Counted from the stretch's first letter, positions 52,868 through 62,181 are shown. The stretch: 64,000 bases of DNA from Spirochaetales bacterium (GCA_029098225.1 JAQXNX010000016.1:1-64000); one strand, 5' to 3'. Program-made: numbers and translations. Notes: generated by a model from the sequence alone, not told the origin.

Positions 52868-54673
52868 TTACTGATCTTCATTTTCTTTTAAAACAGCAAG
52901 GAATGCGCTCTGTGGAAGCTCAACATCTCCAATCATCTTCATGCGCTTTTTACCTTCCTTCTGCTTTTCCAAAAGCTTTCTTTTACGGGTAATATCACCA
53001 CCGTAACATTTTGCAAGAACATCTTTTCTTACAGGATTTACAGTTTCTCGGGCAATAATCTGACCACCAATTGCCCCCTGAATTGCAACCTTAAACTGCT
53101 GACGCGAAATTTCTCCTTTTAATCGTTCACAAACCTTTCTAGCCCTGTCAACAGCATTCTGGCGGAAAGTAAGAAGAGAAAGTGCATCTACCGGCTTACT
53201 ATTTATAAGAATATCAACCTTTACAAGATCTGTTGGTCTGTAGCCGATTACCTCATAATCAAAAGAAGCATATCCCCGGCTGTAACTTTTTAATCTGTCA
53301 TAAAAATCAAATAAAACTTCAGAAAGAGGCATTTCGTAAGTAAGCTCAACTCGTTTTTCATCAAGATACTGCATATTTGTCTGAACGCCACGTTTTTCGG
53401 TACACAGAGAAATTATTGAACCAAGATATTCTGCCGGAGTAATAATAGATGCTTTTATATAAGGTTCTTCTGCATCGTGAATTCTTCCCTGAGGATATTC
53501 AGATGGATTATCTATGTAAGTTTCCTCGCCGCTTGATAAATGCAATTTATACCTTACAGAAGGCGCAGTAAAAATTACAGCCTGATCAAAATCGCGTTCA
53601 AGTCTTTCCTGAATAATTTCCAGATGAAGAAGCCCTAAAAAACCACATCGGAAGCCGTTACCTAATGCAAGAGAATTATCCTTTTCAAAAATAAGGCTTG
53701 CATCGTTAAGCTTAAGCTTTTCCATACTTTCTTTTAATTCTTCATAATCATTAGAGTCCATTGGATAAATTGAAGAATAAACAACCGGCTTTACTTCCTT
53801 AAAACCAGGTAAAGGTTCGCTTACAGGATCGCTAGCGAGGGTAATGGTATCTCCTACTTTTACATCACTTACTGTTTTAACACCAGAAATTATATAACCA
53901 ACATCTCCAGCTTCCAGAACGCCGGTTTCCTCATAATTGATTTTAAATATTCCTATCTGTTCTACTTTATAATCTGCACCACTTGCCATCATGCGAATCA
54001 TATCGCCAGTTTTAATTTTTCCTTCCATTACACGAACATGGACAATAACTCCACGATAAGCATCATAATGACAGTCAAAAATAAGAGCAGCAGCTTTTCC
54101 ATTTGGATTGCCAGTTGGAGCCGGAAATTTTGTTACGATAGCTTCCATAAGCTCATCAATTCCTTCACCTGTTTTGGCAGAAACACACATTGCATCGGCG
54201 GAATCAAGTCCAAGCTCCTTATCTATCTGATTTTTACAGGAAGCAATATCTGCTGAAGCCAGATCTATTTTATTAATTACAGGAACCATTGTTAAATCAT
54301 GTTCCAGCGCCATATACATATTAGAAACAGTCTGGCTTTCTACCCCCTGAGTTGCATCTATCAAAAGTAAGGCCCCTTCACAGGAAGCAATTGCTCTAGA
54401 AACTTCATAAGAAAAATCTACATGTCCCGGAGTATCAACAAAATTTAATTCATAATCATGACCATCTTTTGCATGATAAGGAATTGTAACAGCCTGACTT
54501 TTTATAGTAATTCCGCGTTCACGTTCAATATCCATATTATCAAGAATCTGATTAACCATTTTTCGGTCATCAATAATTTTTGCTTTCTGAATAAGACGAT
54601 CAGATAACGTAGATTTTCCGTGATCGATGTGCGCAACTATACAAAAATTTCTTTTATATTTCATTTCAGTCAT
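52868..54673 (-). CDS. lepA: Elongation factor 4 (LepA)
   Basis: 601 residues. GTPase motifs: IVAHIDHGKSTLSDRL, GITIKSQAV, FVDTPGHVDFSYEVSRA, VINKIDLASAD, SAKTGEG. Then EF-G-like domains and the LepA-specific C-terminus ending KRKLLEKQKEGKKRMKMIG...ELPQSAFLAVL. LepA acts on the ribosome, affecting initiation and back-translocation under stress. AAGGATG precedes the ATG. The HtrA-like gene lies 27 bases upstream and probably shares its transcript. Confidence 0.97.
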   Translation of the reverse strand: MTEMKYKRNFCIVAHIDHGKSTLSDRLIQKAKIIDDRKMVNQILDNMDIERERGITIKSQAVTIPYHAKDGHDYELNFVDTPGHVDFSYEVSRAIASCEGALLLIDATQGVESQTVSNMYMALEHDLTMVPVINKIDLASADIASCKNQIDKELGLDSADAMCVSAKTGEGIDELMEAIVTKFPAPTGNPNGKAAALIFDCHYDAYRGVIVHVRVMEGKIKTGDMIRMMASGADYKVEQIGIFKINYEETGVLEAGDVGYIISGVKTVSDVKVGDTITLASDPVSEPLPGFKEVKPVVYSSIYPMDSNDYEELKESMEKLKLNDASLIFEKDNSLALGNGFRCGFLGLLHLEIIQERLERDFDQAVIFTAPSVRYKLHLSSGEETYIDNPSEYPQGRIHDAEEPYIKASIITPAEYLGSIISLCTEKRGVQTNMQYLDEKRVELTYEMPLSEVLFDFYDRLKSYSRGYASFDYEVIGYRPTDLVKVDILINSKPVDALSLLTFRQNAVDRARKVCERLKGEISRQQFKVAIQGAIGGQIIARETVNPVRKDVLAKCYGGDITRKRKLLEKQKEGKKRMKMIGDVELPQSAFLAVLKENEDQ

Positions 54674-54700
54674 AATTCATCCTTGTGGCAAAAAGCCAGA

Positions 54701-56323
54701 TTAAAAAATATATGGACTATCCAATTGAGTCTGCATTAACATTCCCACATCCAAAAAGCCCTTAACTTTTCTTTTTGCATAAATCTGAGCATACAGTATG
54801 CCGGTGTTTTTATCAATCTGAATAGTATTAATTGTAATTACATCATCATTCGAAAAATGAAGTTCTTCTGCGGCAGTATTCTTCAAAACATCTTTTACAA
54901 TAAAGGTTCTGCGATTCATTTCATCTGCACTTACAAGCTTCATTCCAAAAAGCGGATAAAAAGCATTAGAAATATAATCAGAATTATAAATAATTTCCAT
55001 AGGATTCTCAGGGCGCTCATCAAGATAAATATTTACATTTTCGGGAATAAAATTTTCTCCATCTTTTTTATCATATTCAAAAGTTAAGATTGTTCCCGGT
55101 TCATAAGAAAGCATTGTATATTGAAAATCCTCAAGGCTGGTTATTGTTTTTCCGGAAACAGCTTTTAAAACATCTCCTTCTTTTAACCCTGCAAGATGTG
55201 AAGGAGAACCTGGCATTACATATAAAATTTCAAGTCCTGATTTATTCGATTTACTTTTAAATGTTTTTCCAAAAGCACCAATCCATGGATGAATAATCTG
55301 ATTTTCATTATATAATGCAGCCAGTTCCTGCTTTAAATATTCAACAGGAATTGCAAAATTTAATCCCTGATACTGAAGCATTCCTGCAAAAATAATTGCC
55401 TGAACATTCATTTTTTCATCAATTAGTGGACCACCTGAATTACCAGAATTAACAGCTGCATCTATCTGAAAAACATTTCCGAGTGTAAGAAGCTTTCTAT
55501 CAGAAGAAGAAACAATTCCAGAAGTTAAAGTTCCTTCAAGACCTACAGGAGAACCGATTGCCAGAACTCTATCTCCGACCGAAAGCTCACTACTGCTTCC
55601 AAGATTCAGAACATAATTTGGTTCAAGTTCAACCTTTAACAAAGCCAGATCAAGCATTTTATCATATCCAACAACCTTTGCTGGAATTTTTGTATCCATA
55701 TCTTCATAAAGCTTTATATAAAGTCTTGAAAAACCTTCGTAATCAGGATTTACCATTGAATCAATAACATGATAATTTGTAATAAGATATCCGCGTTCAT
55801 CAATAAAAAATCCAGAACCTATTATTATATCTGCATAACCTGCGCCATATCTTATTTTTACTCCCCTGTCCACCCATATAGTTGCCGTAGCATTTACACA
55901 GTCTGAAATTTTAGAAGGAGCCTTATTATTTTTTGCAGCGGGTAAATTCTGTAAAATACCATTTTGAATCAATTTTTCTGTTTCTGAATCTACAGAAAAA
56001 TTCAATGCCTTTAAAGATACAGCAAATCTATTTGCATCAAAATATTTTTTTTCATCAATTGAAGCTTTCATAAGATTACGAACTTTTTCTTCACATTCAT
56101 CTATTACAGCTTTGTTTCCAAGAAGATTTGCACGCCATAAAGCATACACTGCTTTATCTTCCATAAATTCATGAATTCTTTCAATTTCAAGATTTGCAAT
56201 ATCATCATCAGAAAAATCTGGGATTTGTGCTACAGACTTTGGCTGTTTTATGGAACTGCAGGATAATAAAATAATAGACGCAAAGAACAATGTAAAAATT
56301 ATTGATATTATCTTTTTTTTCAT
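54701..56323 (-). CDS. HtrA/DegP-like serine protease lipoprotein
   Basis: 540 residues. Lipoprotein signal (FFASIILLSC, Cys22), a helical region (~45-140), then a trypsin-like domain (~150-330) with the full triad: His in LITNYHVIDS, Asp in KMLDLALLKVE, Ser in NSGNSGGPLIDE. A PDZ domain (~345-430: EILYVMPGSPSHLAGLKEGD) and a C-terminal segment with possible second PDZ (~450-540) follow. It would degrade or refold damaged envelope proteins from a membrane anchor. The helical insert before the protease is not standard for DegP. A candidate promoter (TTGTAA, 18 bases, TATACA) ends seven bases before the ATG. Confidence 0.82.
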   Translation of the reverse strand: MKKKIISIIFTLFFASIILLSCSSIKQPKSVAQIPDFSDDDIANLEIERIHEFMEDKAVYALWRANLLGNKAVIDECEEKVRNLMKASIDEKKYFDANRFAVSLKALNFSVDSETEKLIQNGILQNLPAAKNNKAPSKISDCVNATATIWVDRGVKIRYGAGYADIIIGSGFFIDERGYLITNYHVIDSMVNPDYEGFSRLYIKLYEDMDTKIPAKVVGYDKMLDLALLKVELEPNYVLNLGSSSELSVGDRVLAIGSPVGLEGTLTSGIVSSSDRKLLTLGNVFQIDAAVNSGNSGGPLIDEKMNVQAIIFAGMLQYQGLNFAIPVEYLKQELAALYNENQIIHPWIGAFGKTFKSKSNKSGLEILYVMPGSPSHLAGLKEGDVLKAVSGKTITSLEDFQYTMLSYEPGTILTFEYDKKDGENFIPENVNIYLDERPENPMEIIYNSDYISNAFYPLFGMKLVSADEMNRRTFIVKDVLKNTAAEELHFSNDDVITINTIQIDKNTGILYAQIYAKRKVKGFLDVGMLMQTQLDSPYIF

Positions 56324-56365
56324 AAATTTATGTATACCTTAAAAAATATTTATTTTACAAGCCGA

Positions 56366-58540
56366 TTATCCTTCTTTAATATTTGCATGCTCAGAAGCTT
56401 TTTCAGAATTATTTTCATCAGACTGCTCTTCATCAGGAATAAAAGAATCTGGCTTAATCATGCAAAAATAATTTTGAGAAACTCTTATAACCGAGAAGCG
56501 ATGATTTTCTGTCTGCACAACATGAACCTGTCCCTGTTCGAGTCCATTAGGATAATTCTTTTTTACAAATTCTTCATCTTCAGGAGCTCCCTTTACATCA
56601 AGCCAATAAAAGTTTTCATATTCTCCTGCTAAAACTATTACTTCTTTTTGATCAGAATTATTCTCTCCGGCTATAGTACATTTTACAGGTTTAGAATTAA
56701 TGCTCTGAACATTAGCAAGCTGAAGCCCGTTTGAATTAAAGAAAATAGCTTCTTCTTTTAACAGGCCATCATCTTCAAGCGGATATTTTATATACTGGCA
56801 GTCCGGAATTCCATTATCGTCATTATCCCAGAGAGTAATTTTTCCACCTTTATCCAGATACTGTTCAGAAAACTCTGCATTTGTATTTGCATTGGAATCA
56901 ATGGCAACTTTCTTTAGATAAACACTTTCGCTGGAAAAAGCCGGGCCAAAAATTTCTTCTATAAAAGAATTACTATCTGAATAAATTTTATTTCCATATT
57001 CATCAAAAATTGAATCATAAAACTCAGATGTTTCAAAATATCCGTCATTGTTATAATCTACATAGCGGATGAATGGCATTCCTTTAGTAAAGTCACAATA
57101 GGCATAATTAAAATCGCCTTCATAATGCCGTGCAAAAAGTAAATTTCCTTCCTGACTTGTAAAAACGACTCTTGCATTCTCACGCTCAGAGACAGTAACT
57201 TCTACAGCCGAAGCTTTTTTTGTAAATTCAAAATCTCTGGAGAATTCAAATTCAGAATTTATATATGGAATATAAAACGAAACTCCAAACCTTGAAAAAA
57301 CAGGTTCTATAATAAATTCATAAGGATTTAATTCATAATCTCCCTGCAAAAAACTAAATGATAAATTCGTATCAGAAAAACCAATTTTAGAAACAAGCGG
57401 ATATGCAGAAAAACTTATCTGAGTGCTGTTACCGTCTAAATACATAAGAGAAGGAAGTCCGAAATCACAAATTGTAAACTGCTCTAATAAACCATCATTA
57501 TTTCTGTCATATTTTATATTTGAAGGACGTCCTGTTTCATAAGAAATTGTAAGCTCACTTATAAGATTACAGTCTTCATCAATAGAAATTACTCCATTGA
57601 AATTTGCAAGCAGTTCTGCCATTGCCTGTCTGCTGTCTTCATCGGTAAGAAGCAAACACAAACTTGCAAGATTTTCAAAAGACATATTTGAACCTGCAGC
57701 ATTTACAAAAAAATCAAAAGCCTGCATTTGAGTGTACAAGCCGGTTTTTAATGCAATAATTGCAAGCAAAGGAGATTTTGTCTGATTCTTTGCGTCTATT
57801 GCCTTTACCAGCCGAAGCTGCTCTTCTCCCTCAGCAAAAAAAGCGGCAAGAATTTCCATATCAAGCTGGTTTCCTGAATAATCAGGAAGATTAGAAATAT
57901 AAGAAGAAGCAATAGTTTTTACCAGAGCAGGAATTATGTATTTCTGATTCTGACGTTCTGCTCTGCTTAAAAATTCATATTCAAATAAAAAGAAAATATT
58001 GGGAAAGCGTTCATCTGCAGGATAAACTCTACGGGCACTGTTTATGCGTTGTCTTGCTGAATTCAAAGTTTCTTCAGTGCCAATCCGATAATAATTTTTT
58101 ATTCTTATAAATTCTGCATCAGCAGAAAAAAGCGCTTCATCATCATCAAGAACTTTTAAAGATTCGTAATATTTTCCTGTATCGCTTAATAAATCTGCAT
58201 AAAGAATTCTTGCACCGGTTTTTGAATATCCGCTCCAGTTATTTTTTTTGAACGCATTTTCTATTATTGGAAGCACTTCAAAAATTTTAAATTCTGAATT
58301 AATCATTGCTGCAGCCTGAACATAAAGTAAGTCAGAAATAGAATCATCATAACTAAGTCCAAGAGCTGCCTGATTCAAGGCATTTTTATAATCACCCGCA
58401 TAAAGACAGTTTTCTGCATTCTTTAAGCAACGCAAAGCAGTATTTTTATTTGCGGTAGCAGCTGAATTCTGAGAAAAAGCTGAATATGAAAAAAAAGAAA
58501 TTATTAGAAATAAAGTTACTTTTAATATTTTATTTTTCAT
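56366..58540 (-). CDS. Large secreted protein with helical repeats and Asp-rich calcium-like loops
   Basis: 724 residues with signal peptide (LKVTLFLIISFFSYSAFSQ). Residues ~25-330 are TPR-like helices (ALRCLKNAENCLYAGDYKNA, YADLLSDTGKYYESLKVLDD). The remainder is beta-rich and holds repeated loops KYDRNNDGLLEQF, RYVDYNNDGYFETSEFYD and LWDNDDNGIPDCQY, which resemble calcium-binding DxNxDG loops of FG-GAP or thrombospondin-3 type. The C-terminus is acidic (SDENNSEKASEHANIKEG). I do not recognise a named family. Its start overlaps the tilS stop by 11 bases, so it is read on the tilS transcript. Confidence 0.55.
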   Translation of the reverse strand: MKNKILKVTLFLIISFFSYSAFSQNSAATANKNTALRCLKNAENCLYAGDYKNALNQAALGLSYDDSISDLLYVQAAAMINSEFKIFEVLPIIENAFKKNNWSGYSKTGARILYADLLSDTGKYYESLKVLDDDEALFSADAEFIRIKNYYRIGTEETLNSARQRINSARRVYPADERFPNIFFLFEYEFLSRAERQNQKYIIPALVKTIASSYISNLPDYSGNQLDMEILAAFFAEGEEQLRLVKAIDAKNQTKSPLLAIIALKTGLYTQMQAFDFFVNAAGSNMSFENLASLCLLLTDEDSRQAMAELLANFNGVISIDEDCNLISELTISYETGRPSNIKYDRNNDGLLEQFTICDFGLPSLMYLDGNSTQISFSAYPLVSKIGFSDTNLSFSFLQGDYELNPYEFIIEPVFSRFGVSFYIPYINSEFEFSRDFEFTKKASAVEVTVSERENARVVFTSQEGNLLFARHYEGDFNYAYCDFTKGMPFIRYVDYNNDGYFETSEFYDSIFDEYGNKIYSDSNSFIEEIFGPAFSSESVYLKKVAIDSNANTNAEFSEQYLDKGGKITLWDNDDNGIPDCQYIKYPLEDDGLLKEEAIFFNSNGLQLANVQSINSKPVKCTIAGENNSDQKEVIVLAGEYENFYWLDVKGAPEDEEFVKKNYPNGLEQGQVHVVQTENHRFSVIRVSQNYFCMIKPDSFIPDEEQSDENNSEKASEHANIKEG

Positions 58541-59972
58541 TTTTTACGACCCAATCATTATATCCTAAAAAACTTGCAGCAATACAAACAATTTCTCCAG
58601 TCTGAACATCCAGAATAAGAGGAATCAATTCTTTATGCTCCTGCAAAACATGCCAGTCAGAAAAAATATCTCTAACCTTTTTTAAAGAACCATCAGCTGT
58701 GGCAATAGTATCACCAGAAGTAACATTTCGCACGCAAAACGGCATTTTTACTGAACATGACAATGAATTATCATTTATATAAATTTTACCTTCCAAAACG
58801 CTCATTATTCCAAAAGGAAAATTAAATATACCATCGTGTTCTATTATATCAAAAAAAACTAAATCAGTATGCTTTTTTACAGCTTTTTTTACCAAAACTT
58901 CATTATTTTTTATAATAATTTCATATCCGTTAAAGAATTTTTTTACACTTTTTGAATTATTAATTTCTTTGCAAAGCTCCTGTAAAAAAGAATCGGGAAC
59001 ACGACAGGAAATTCCAGCCTCGTTGAACTTTCTAAGAATAAGACGTTTTGTAATTGCAGGAAATGCGCGGTAATTGCAAATATCTCCGCCGTAATTGCAG
59101 TTATCCGCACCGTAATTGCAGTTATCCGCGCCGTAATTGCAGCTATCCGCGCCGTAATTGCAGTTATCAGCACTGTAATTGCAGCTATCAGCCGCGCCCA
59201 TATTTTTATTAACATCGCAATTATTCACAATATACGAAATAAAAGCCGCATCTTCCATCGCTTTTTTTTGTCCAGAAATAAGAGCCTTTTCCCATCCGGG
59301 AAAATTTTCTTTTAAAAACGGAACAAGCGAAAGTCTTATTTTATTTCTTAAATAATTCTGATTTGTATTTGTTGAATCTGTTCTCCAGCTTTGATTTTTA
59401 CTATTCAGATAAACTTCAATTTCACTTCGCTCAAAATCCAAAAGTGGTCGAATAAATTTTTGTCTTTTCTGCTTAATTCCGCATAAGCCATCTAAGCCCG
59501 AACCTTGTAAAAAACGCATTAGAAGAGTTTCAAGCTGATCATTTTTATTATGTGCAAGACACAAATAATCAAGTTTATTATTTAAAATAAAATTATCAAA
59601 AGCCTGATAGCGTAAAAATCTGGCAGCCTCTTCTATTCCACCTTTACGAGATCCACTTAATTTTGAAACCTGATTTTCTTCAAAAGTAACACATTTAAAA
59701 TTTACCAAAAAACCATTTTTTTCCAGATTCTGGCATAATTGCTCAACAAAAACAGCATCACCTTCGGTCTCGTTCTTATGTCTTATATTGTGATTAATTG
59801 TAATTACATAAAGCGGAATTGAATATTTTTTTAAAACGCTGCATAAAGAAAGTAAAAGACTTACAGAATCTGCACCACCAGAAACAGCAGCACCAATTTT
59901 AAGGTCCCCGGAAAAAAGAACACCGCAGTCTAATAAAGATTTTTCAACTTTATTTTCAAAATCACACAACAT
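58530..59972 (-). CDS. tilS: tRNA(Ile)-lysidine synthase with in-frame heptad insert
   Basis: 480 residues. The PP-loop AAVSGGADSVSLLLSL (~30) binds ATP; INHNIRHKNETEGDAVFVEQLC, CLAHNKNDQLETLLMRFLQGSGLDGLCGI, IRPLLDFERSEIEVYL, and NYLRNKIRLSLVPFL are typical TilS blocks. It converts C34 of tRNA-Ile(CAU) to lysidine so it reads AUA. Residues ~259-300 are six heptads of type (A/G)DxCNYG, encoded by 21-bp tandem repeats, inserted between the N-terminal and the C-terminal domain. The C-terminal domain (DTIATADGSLKKVRDIFSDWHV) is intact. ATG follows a possible TAGAAT by nine bases, with no ribosome site. Confidence 0.9.
   Translation of the reverse strand: MLCDFENKVEKSLLDCGVLFSGDLKIGAAVSGGADSVSLLLSLCSVLKKYSIPLYVITINHNIRHKNETEGDAVFVEQLCQNLEKNGFLVNFKCVTFEENQVSKLSGSRKGGIEEAARFLRYQAFDNFILNNKLDYLCLAHNKNDQLETLLMRFLQGSGLDGLCGIKQKRQKFIRPLLDFERSEIEVYLNSKNQSWRTDSTNTNQNYLRNKIRLSLVPFLKENFPGWEKALISGQKKAMEDAAFISYIVNNCDVNKNMGAADSCNYSADNCNYGADSCNYGADNCNYGADNCNYGGDICNYRAFPAITKRLILRKFNEAGISCRVPDSFLQELCKEINNSKSVKKFFNGYEIIIKNNEVLVKKAVKKHTDLVFFDIIEHDGIFNFPFGIMSVLEGKIYINDNSLSCSVKMPFCVRNVTSGDTIATADGSLKKVRDIFSDWHVLQEHKELIPLILDVQTGEIVCIAASFLGYNDWVVKNEK
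59071..59196. repeat. 21-bp tandem repeat inside tilS
   Basis: Six tandem 21-base units beginning TAATTGCA (59071, 59092, 59113, 59134, 59155, 59176), with a further partial match at 59051. Units differ by a few bases, mostly silent or conservative, and each encodes seven residues with Cys-Asn-Tyr, so the frame is kept. Confidence 0.95.
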
Positions 59973-60003
59973 TATTTAAATATTCTACCATAAAAAGGCA
60001 CAT

Positions 60004-60029
60004 AAAAAAAGGCTGCAAAAAAGCAGCCT
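60004..60029 (-). terminator. Terminator of the bL25 gene
   Basis: GGCTGC (60011-60016) and GCAGCC (60023-60028) around a 6-base loop, with seven T's on the minus strand (A's 60004-60010). It lies ~70 bases after the bL25 stop. Confidence 0.85.
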
Positions 60030-60101
60030 CTTAATAATAAATATTTCCGCAATAATTTGATGCTGAAATTAAAAGATAAGCAAAACCAGCATCAAAAAAA
60101 A

Positions 60102-60653
60102 TTAGCGTGCAGGAGCAACAGTTACTAAAGGAAGTTCAGCATCTGTAAGAACTTCTACATTCTTTGGAAGTTCAAGATCCTTTACACGCAAAGCTTCACT
60201 TACATTAATTTTAGAAATGTCAGCTGAAATTGATTCTGGCAAATCTGCAATGCAAGCCTTAATTTTAATTTCATTGTTGCGTTCTTTCTTAAAACCACCC
60301 TTAAGAACACCGGCTGGAGTTCCCTGATAGTGAATCTTAATTTTTGTAACAAGTTTCTGATCTGCATCTGGTGCAAAGAAATCAGCATGCAAAACTTTGT
60401 CTGTACGAATGTTGTACTCAGTATCTTTGATAAGAGAAAGATATTCTTTTCCATCAAGGTTCAAATTAACAGAAGTTGTAGGAGTAATAGTTCTCCAAAC
60501 CTTGTTAAACTCAACTTCATCCACATCGATAGAAGTAGCCTCGCCCTTTGCATTGTACAAAACAGCAGGGATACGTCCTTCTTTGCGAAGATTTTTAGCA
60601 GCCGATTTACCTGTTACGGTACGGATTTTAGCATTAATTGTCTGCTTACTCAT
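60102..60653 (-). CDS. rplY: Ribosomal protein bL25 (CTC form)
   Basis: 183 residues. The N-terminal 5S-rRNA-binding domain (INAKIRTVTGKSAAKNLRKEG, RIPAVLYNAKGEATSIDVDE) is followed by the C-terminal TL5/CTC domain (VTKIKIHYQGTPAGVLKGG, IKIKACIADLPESISADISKINVSEALRVKDL). It sits on 5S rRNA in the large subunit. AAGGAGC precedes the ATG, and a promoter and a terminator bracket it. It is the last clear core gene before the accessory island. Confidence 0.94.
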   Translation of the reverse strand: MSKQTINAKIRTVTGKSAAKNLRKEGRIPAVLYNAKGEATSIDVDEVEFNKVWRTITPTTSVNLNLDGKEYLSLIKDTEYNIRTDKVLHADFFAPDADQKLVTKIKIHYQGTPAGVLKGGFKKERNNEIKIKACIADLPESISADISKINVSEALRVKDLELPKNVEVLTDAELPLVTVAPAR

Positions 60654-60692
60654 TTTCTTAAAGCTCCTTATATCCTTATAAAATGTTCGAAA

Positions 60693-60721
60693 ATATTATC
60701 AGATTTATAGATTTTATTCAA
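60693..60721 (-). promoter_or_regulatory. bL25 promoter
   Basis: On the minus strand: TTGAAT (60716-60721), a 17-base spacer, TAATAT (60693-60698). Confidence 0.5.
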
Positions 60722-60734
60722 GAAGAAGCTTTGG

Positions 60735-60937
60735 GCAAAATTTATGCAGACAGTCGCCTTCCGCAGTTCCCTAACGGTCAGCCGCTTCACTCAGTCGCAG
60801 GCTTCTTCGCTCCAGTGGCCTTGCAAACTCCGTTTGCTGCGCTGCTACACGCTCGGTGCGGTGCATGCTAATCAAACAATGTCGTATACCTCCTGTTTTC
60901 TCCCTCTGCGGCGCCGCTACAATCCTTTGCGCAGTGT
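60735..60937. other. GC-rich spacer at the island boundary
   Basis: About 200 bases of high GC between AT-rich neighbours. It includes GCAAACTCCGTTTGC (interrupted palindrome near 60823) and CTCCCTCTGCGGCGCC at 60900-60915, an exact copy of 23180-23195. No coding potential with a start signal, no RNA fold recognised. It marks the switch from core genes to duplicated immunity-like genes. Confidence 0.5.
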
Positions 60938-61098
60938 TCATTCAAATGTTATTACCATATGAGAACCGGCAGTTTTTTCAGTAACTTTCTGGATAATTTC
61001 TTTTTTGTCTTCTTCAGTTAATGGCTCATTTTCCGGTATAAGCCAGTTTGTCATTGAACTCTTATAGCAGACAAATCCACCAAATATTTTTAATGATA
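60938..61098 (-). pseudogene. Imm74-like immunity gene, 5' truncated
   Basis: The frame reads IFGGFVCYKSSMTNWLIPE, then NEPLTEEDKKEIIQKVTEK, then TAGSHMVITFE and a TGA at 60938-60940. This is the C-terminal two thirds of an Imm74-like protein, whose N-terminal part survives in the other copy at 62300-62473. No start codon or ribosome site is left: the sequence runs directly from the stop of the 61099 gene into the middle of the frame, so a deletion removed about the first 28 codons. Confidence 0.65.
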
Positions 61099-61659
61099 TT
61101 ATTCTACTGGAACTTCTTCAAAGGCAATTCCTATAAGACCAGCTTCTTCTATAGCTTGTTTGGCGGTTTCAGTACAAATTAGAGTAATAGGTTCTTCTTC
61201 TAAACAAAAGAAATTATCATCCTTCAATATATTTATCTGTTTTTTATTCAGTACAATTTTATTAATTCTCCATATAAACTCTTCATTAGTATCATATACA
61301 TGATCCGTTTCATAATCAGATTTAGATAAGTTTAAGAGCTTATATTTGGGAAAAATAATTGTATAAAAATCAAAGCCTGTTATTTCATTTTTCCAATATA
61401 ATAAACTTTTGAAACTTGAAAAACTCTTATTTAGTTTATTAATAATATCAAAAAATCTTTTTGATATCAAAAATGCATCTGCATTTGGAAAATCAACAGG
61501 AGCAATATTTTTAGATAAAACATATTCAATATTTTCATTATGTATTTCTTGTATTTCATTACAGTATAAATTTTCATTTTTCCAAATGGAATTATCTTTT
61601 ATAAAGCATTCTGAATATTTCATTGCTGTGTTATATCGAAAAAACTTATAATATTTCAT
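61099..61659 (-). CDS. Imm11/DUF1629-like immunity-type protein, paralogue A
   Basis: 186 residues. N-terminal part MKYYKFFRYNTAMKYSECFI, a VDFPNADAFLISKRFFDIINK segment typical of DUF1629 (xDFP...x-S-x-RF), and a C-terminal ICTETAKQAIEEAGLIGIAFEEV. That last block fits the 'SEEFKEAVEEAGLTGLRF' ending of Imm11-type immunity proteins, and is almost identical to paralogue B at 62501. Immunity proteins of this kind sit downstream of toxin C-termini. No toxin is adjacent here. The DNA is strongly AT-rich compared with the core genes. Confidence 0.5.
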   Translation of the reverse strand: MKYYKFFRYNTAMKYSECFIKDNSIWKNENLYCNEIQEIHNENIEYVLSKNIAPVDFPNADAFLISKRFFDIINKLNKSFSSFKSLLYWKNEITGFDFYTIIFPKYKLLNLSKSDYETDHVYDTNEEFIWRINKIVLNKKQINILKDDNFFCLEEEPITLICTETAKQAIEEAGLIGIAFEEVPVE

Positions 61660-61677
61660 TTTGATTTTTACTCCTTT

Positions 61678-62169
61678 TTAGTCTAATATATATATTTTAT
61701 TTGAAGTTAAAAGATTACCAATTTTTCCCTCATCAATTTTTAATTTATTTTTCAGTTTACTTATTATATCCGTAACAGAATTTTCTATATCTATTACTAT
61801 ATAATCATATTTCATATAATCTGTAACCTTTATATTTTTATATTTTCTACTTAGTCTACTTTTTAATAAATCTACTTCAGAATCAAGCAAAGTATTATAG
61901 TTAGCAGTATGTCCACCATTATGGCCTATAATCAGTGAAAGATTTGAATCATCTTTTAACAAATTTGTTCGCATTAGTGGCTGCTGCAAAAATGGAAAAT
62001 CAGTGGGAGTGTATTTATTTAATGTATAATATGGTATGGGTAATTCATGTTTATTTTCATACTGATTTCGAAAAAATAATTCTGAACTCCATGTGCTATT
62101 TTCTAATATATGAAAATCAGCATATTTTGTTGAATATGATGTAGCTCTGGTAATTTCAAAAATTTTCAT
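61678..62169 (-). CDS. Paralogue with shared N-terminus but different C-terminus
   Basis: 163 residues. The first ~70 residues (MKIFEITRATSYSTKYADFH, YYTLNKYTPTDFPFLQQPLMRT) align by eye with the two Imm11-like neighbours, but the rest (LIIGHNGGHTANYNTLLDSEVD, YDYIVIDIENSVTDIISKLKNKL, NKIYILD) does not, and the shared CTETAKQAIEEAG ending is missing. It may be a chimaera formed by recombination or a distinct immunity variant. It starts with a weak AGGAT ribosome site and is 18 bases from the 61659 start. Confidence 0.45.
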   Translation of the reverse strand: MKIFEITRATSYSTKYADFHILENSTWSSELFFRNQYENKHELPIPYYTLNKYTPTDFPFLQQPLMRTNLLKDDSNLSLIIGHNGGHTANYNTLLDSEVDLLKSRLSRKYKNIKVTDYMKYDYIVIDIENSVTDIISKLKNKLKIDEGKIGNLLTSNKIYILD

Positions 62170-62181
62170 TTCTATATCCTT

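Noticed and set aside
59071..59196. CRISPR array, because of regularly spaced repeats
   Set aside because: Units are 21 bases with no unique spacers and stay in frame inside tilS.
60683..60871. 62-residue plus-strand frame in the GC-rich spacer (MFENIIRFIDFIQEEALG...)
   Set aside because: It overlaps the bL25 promoter in antisense, lacks a ribosome site and resembles no protein.
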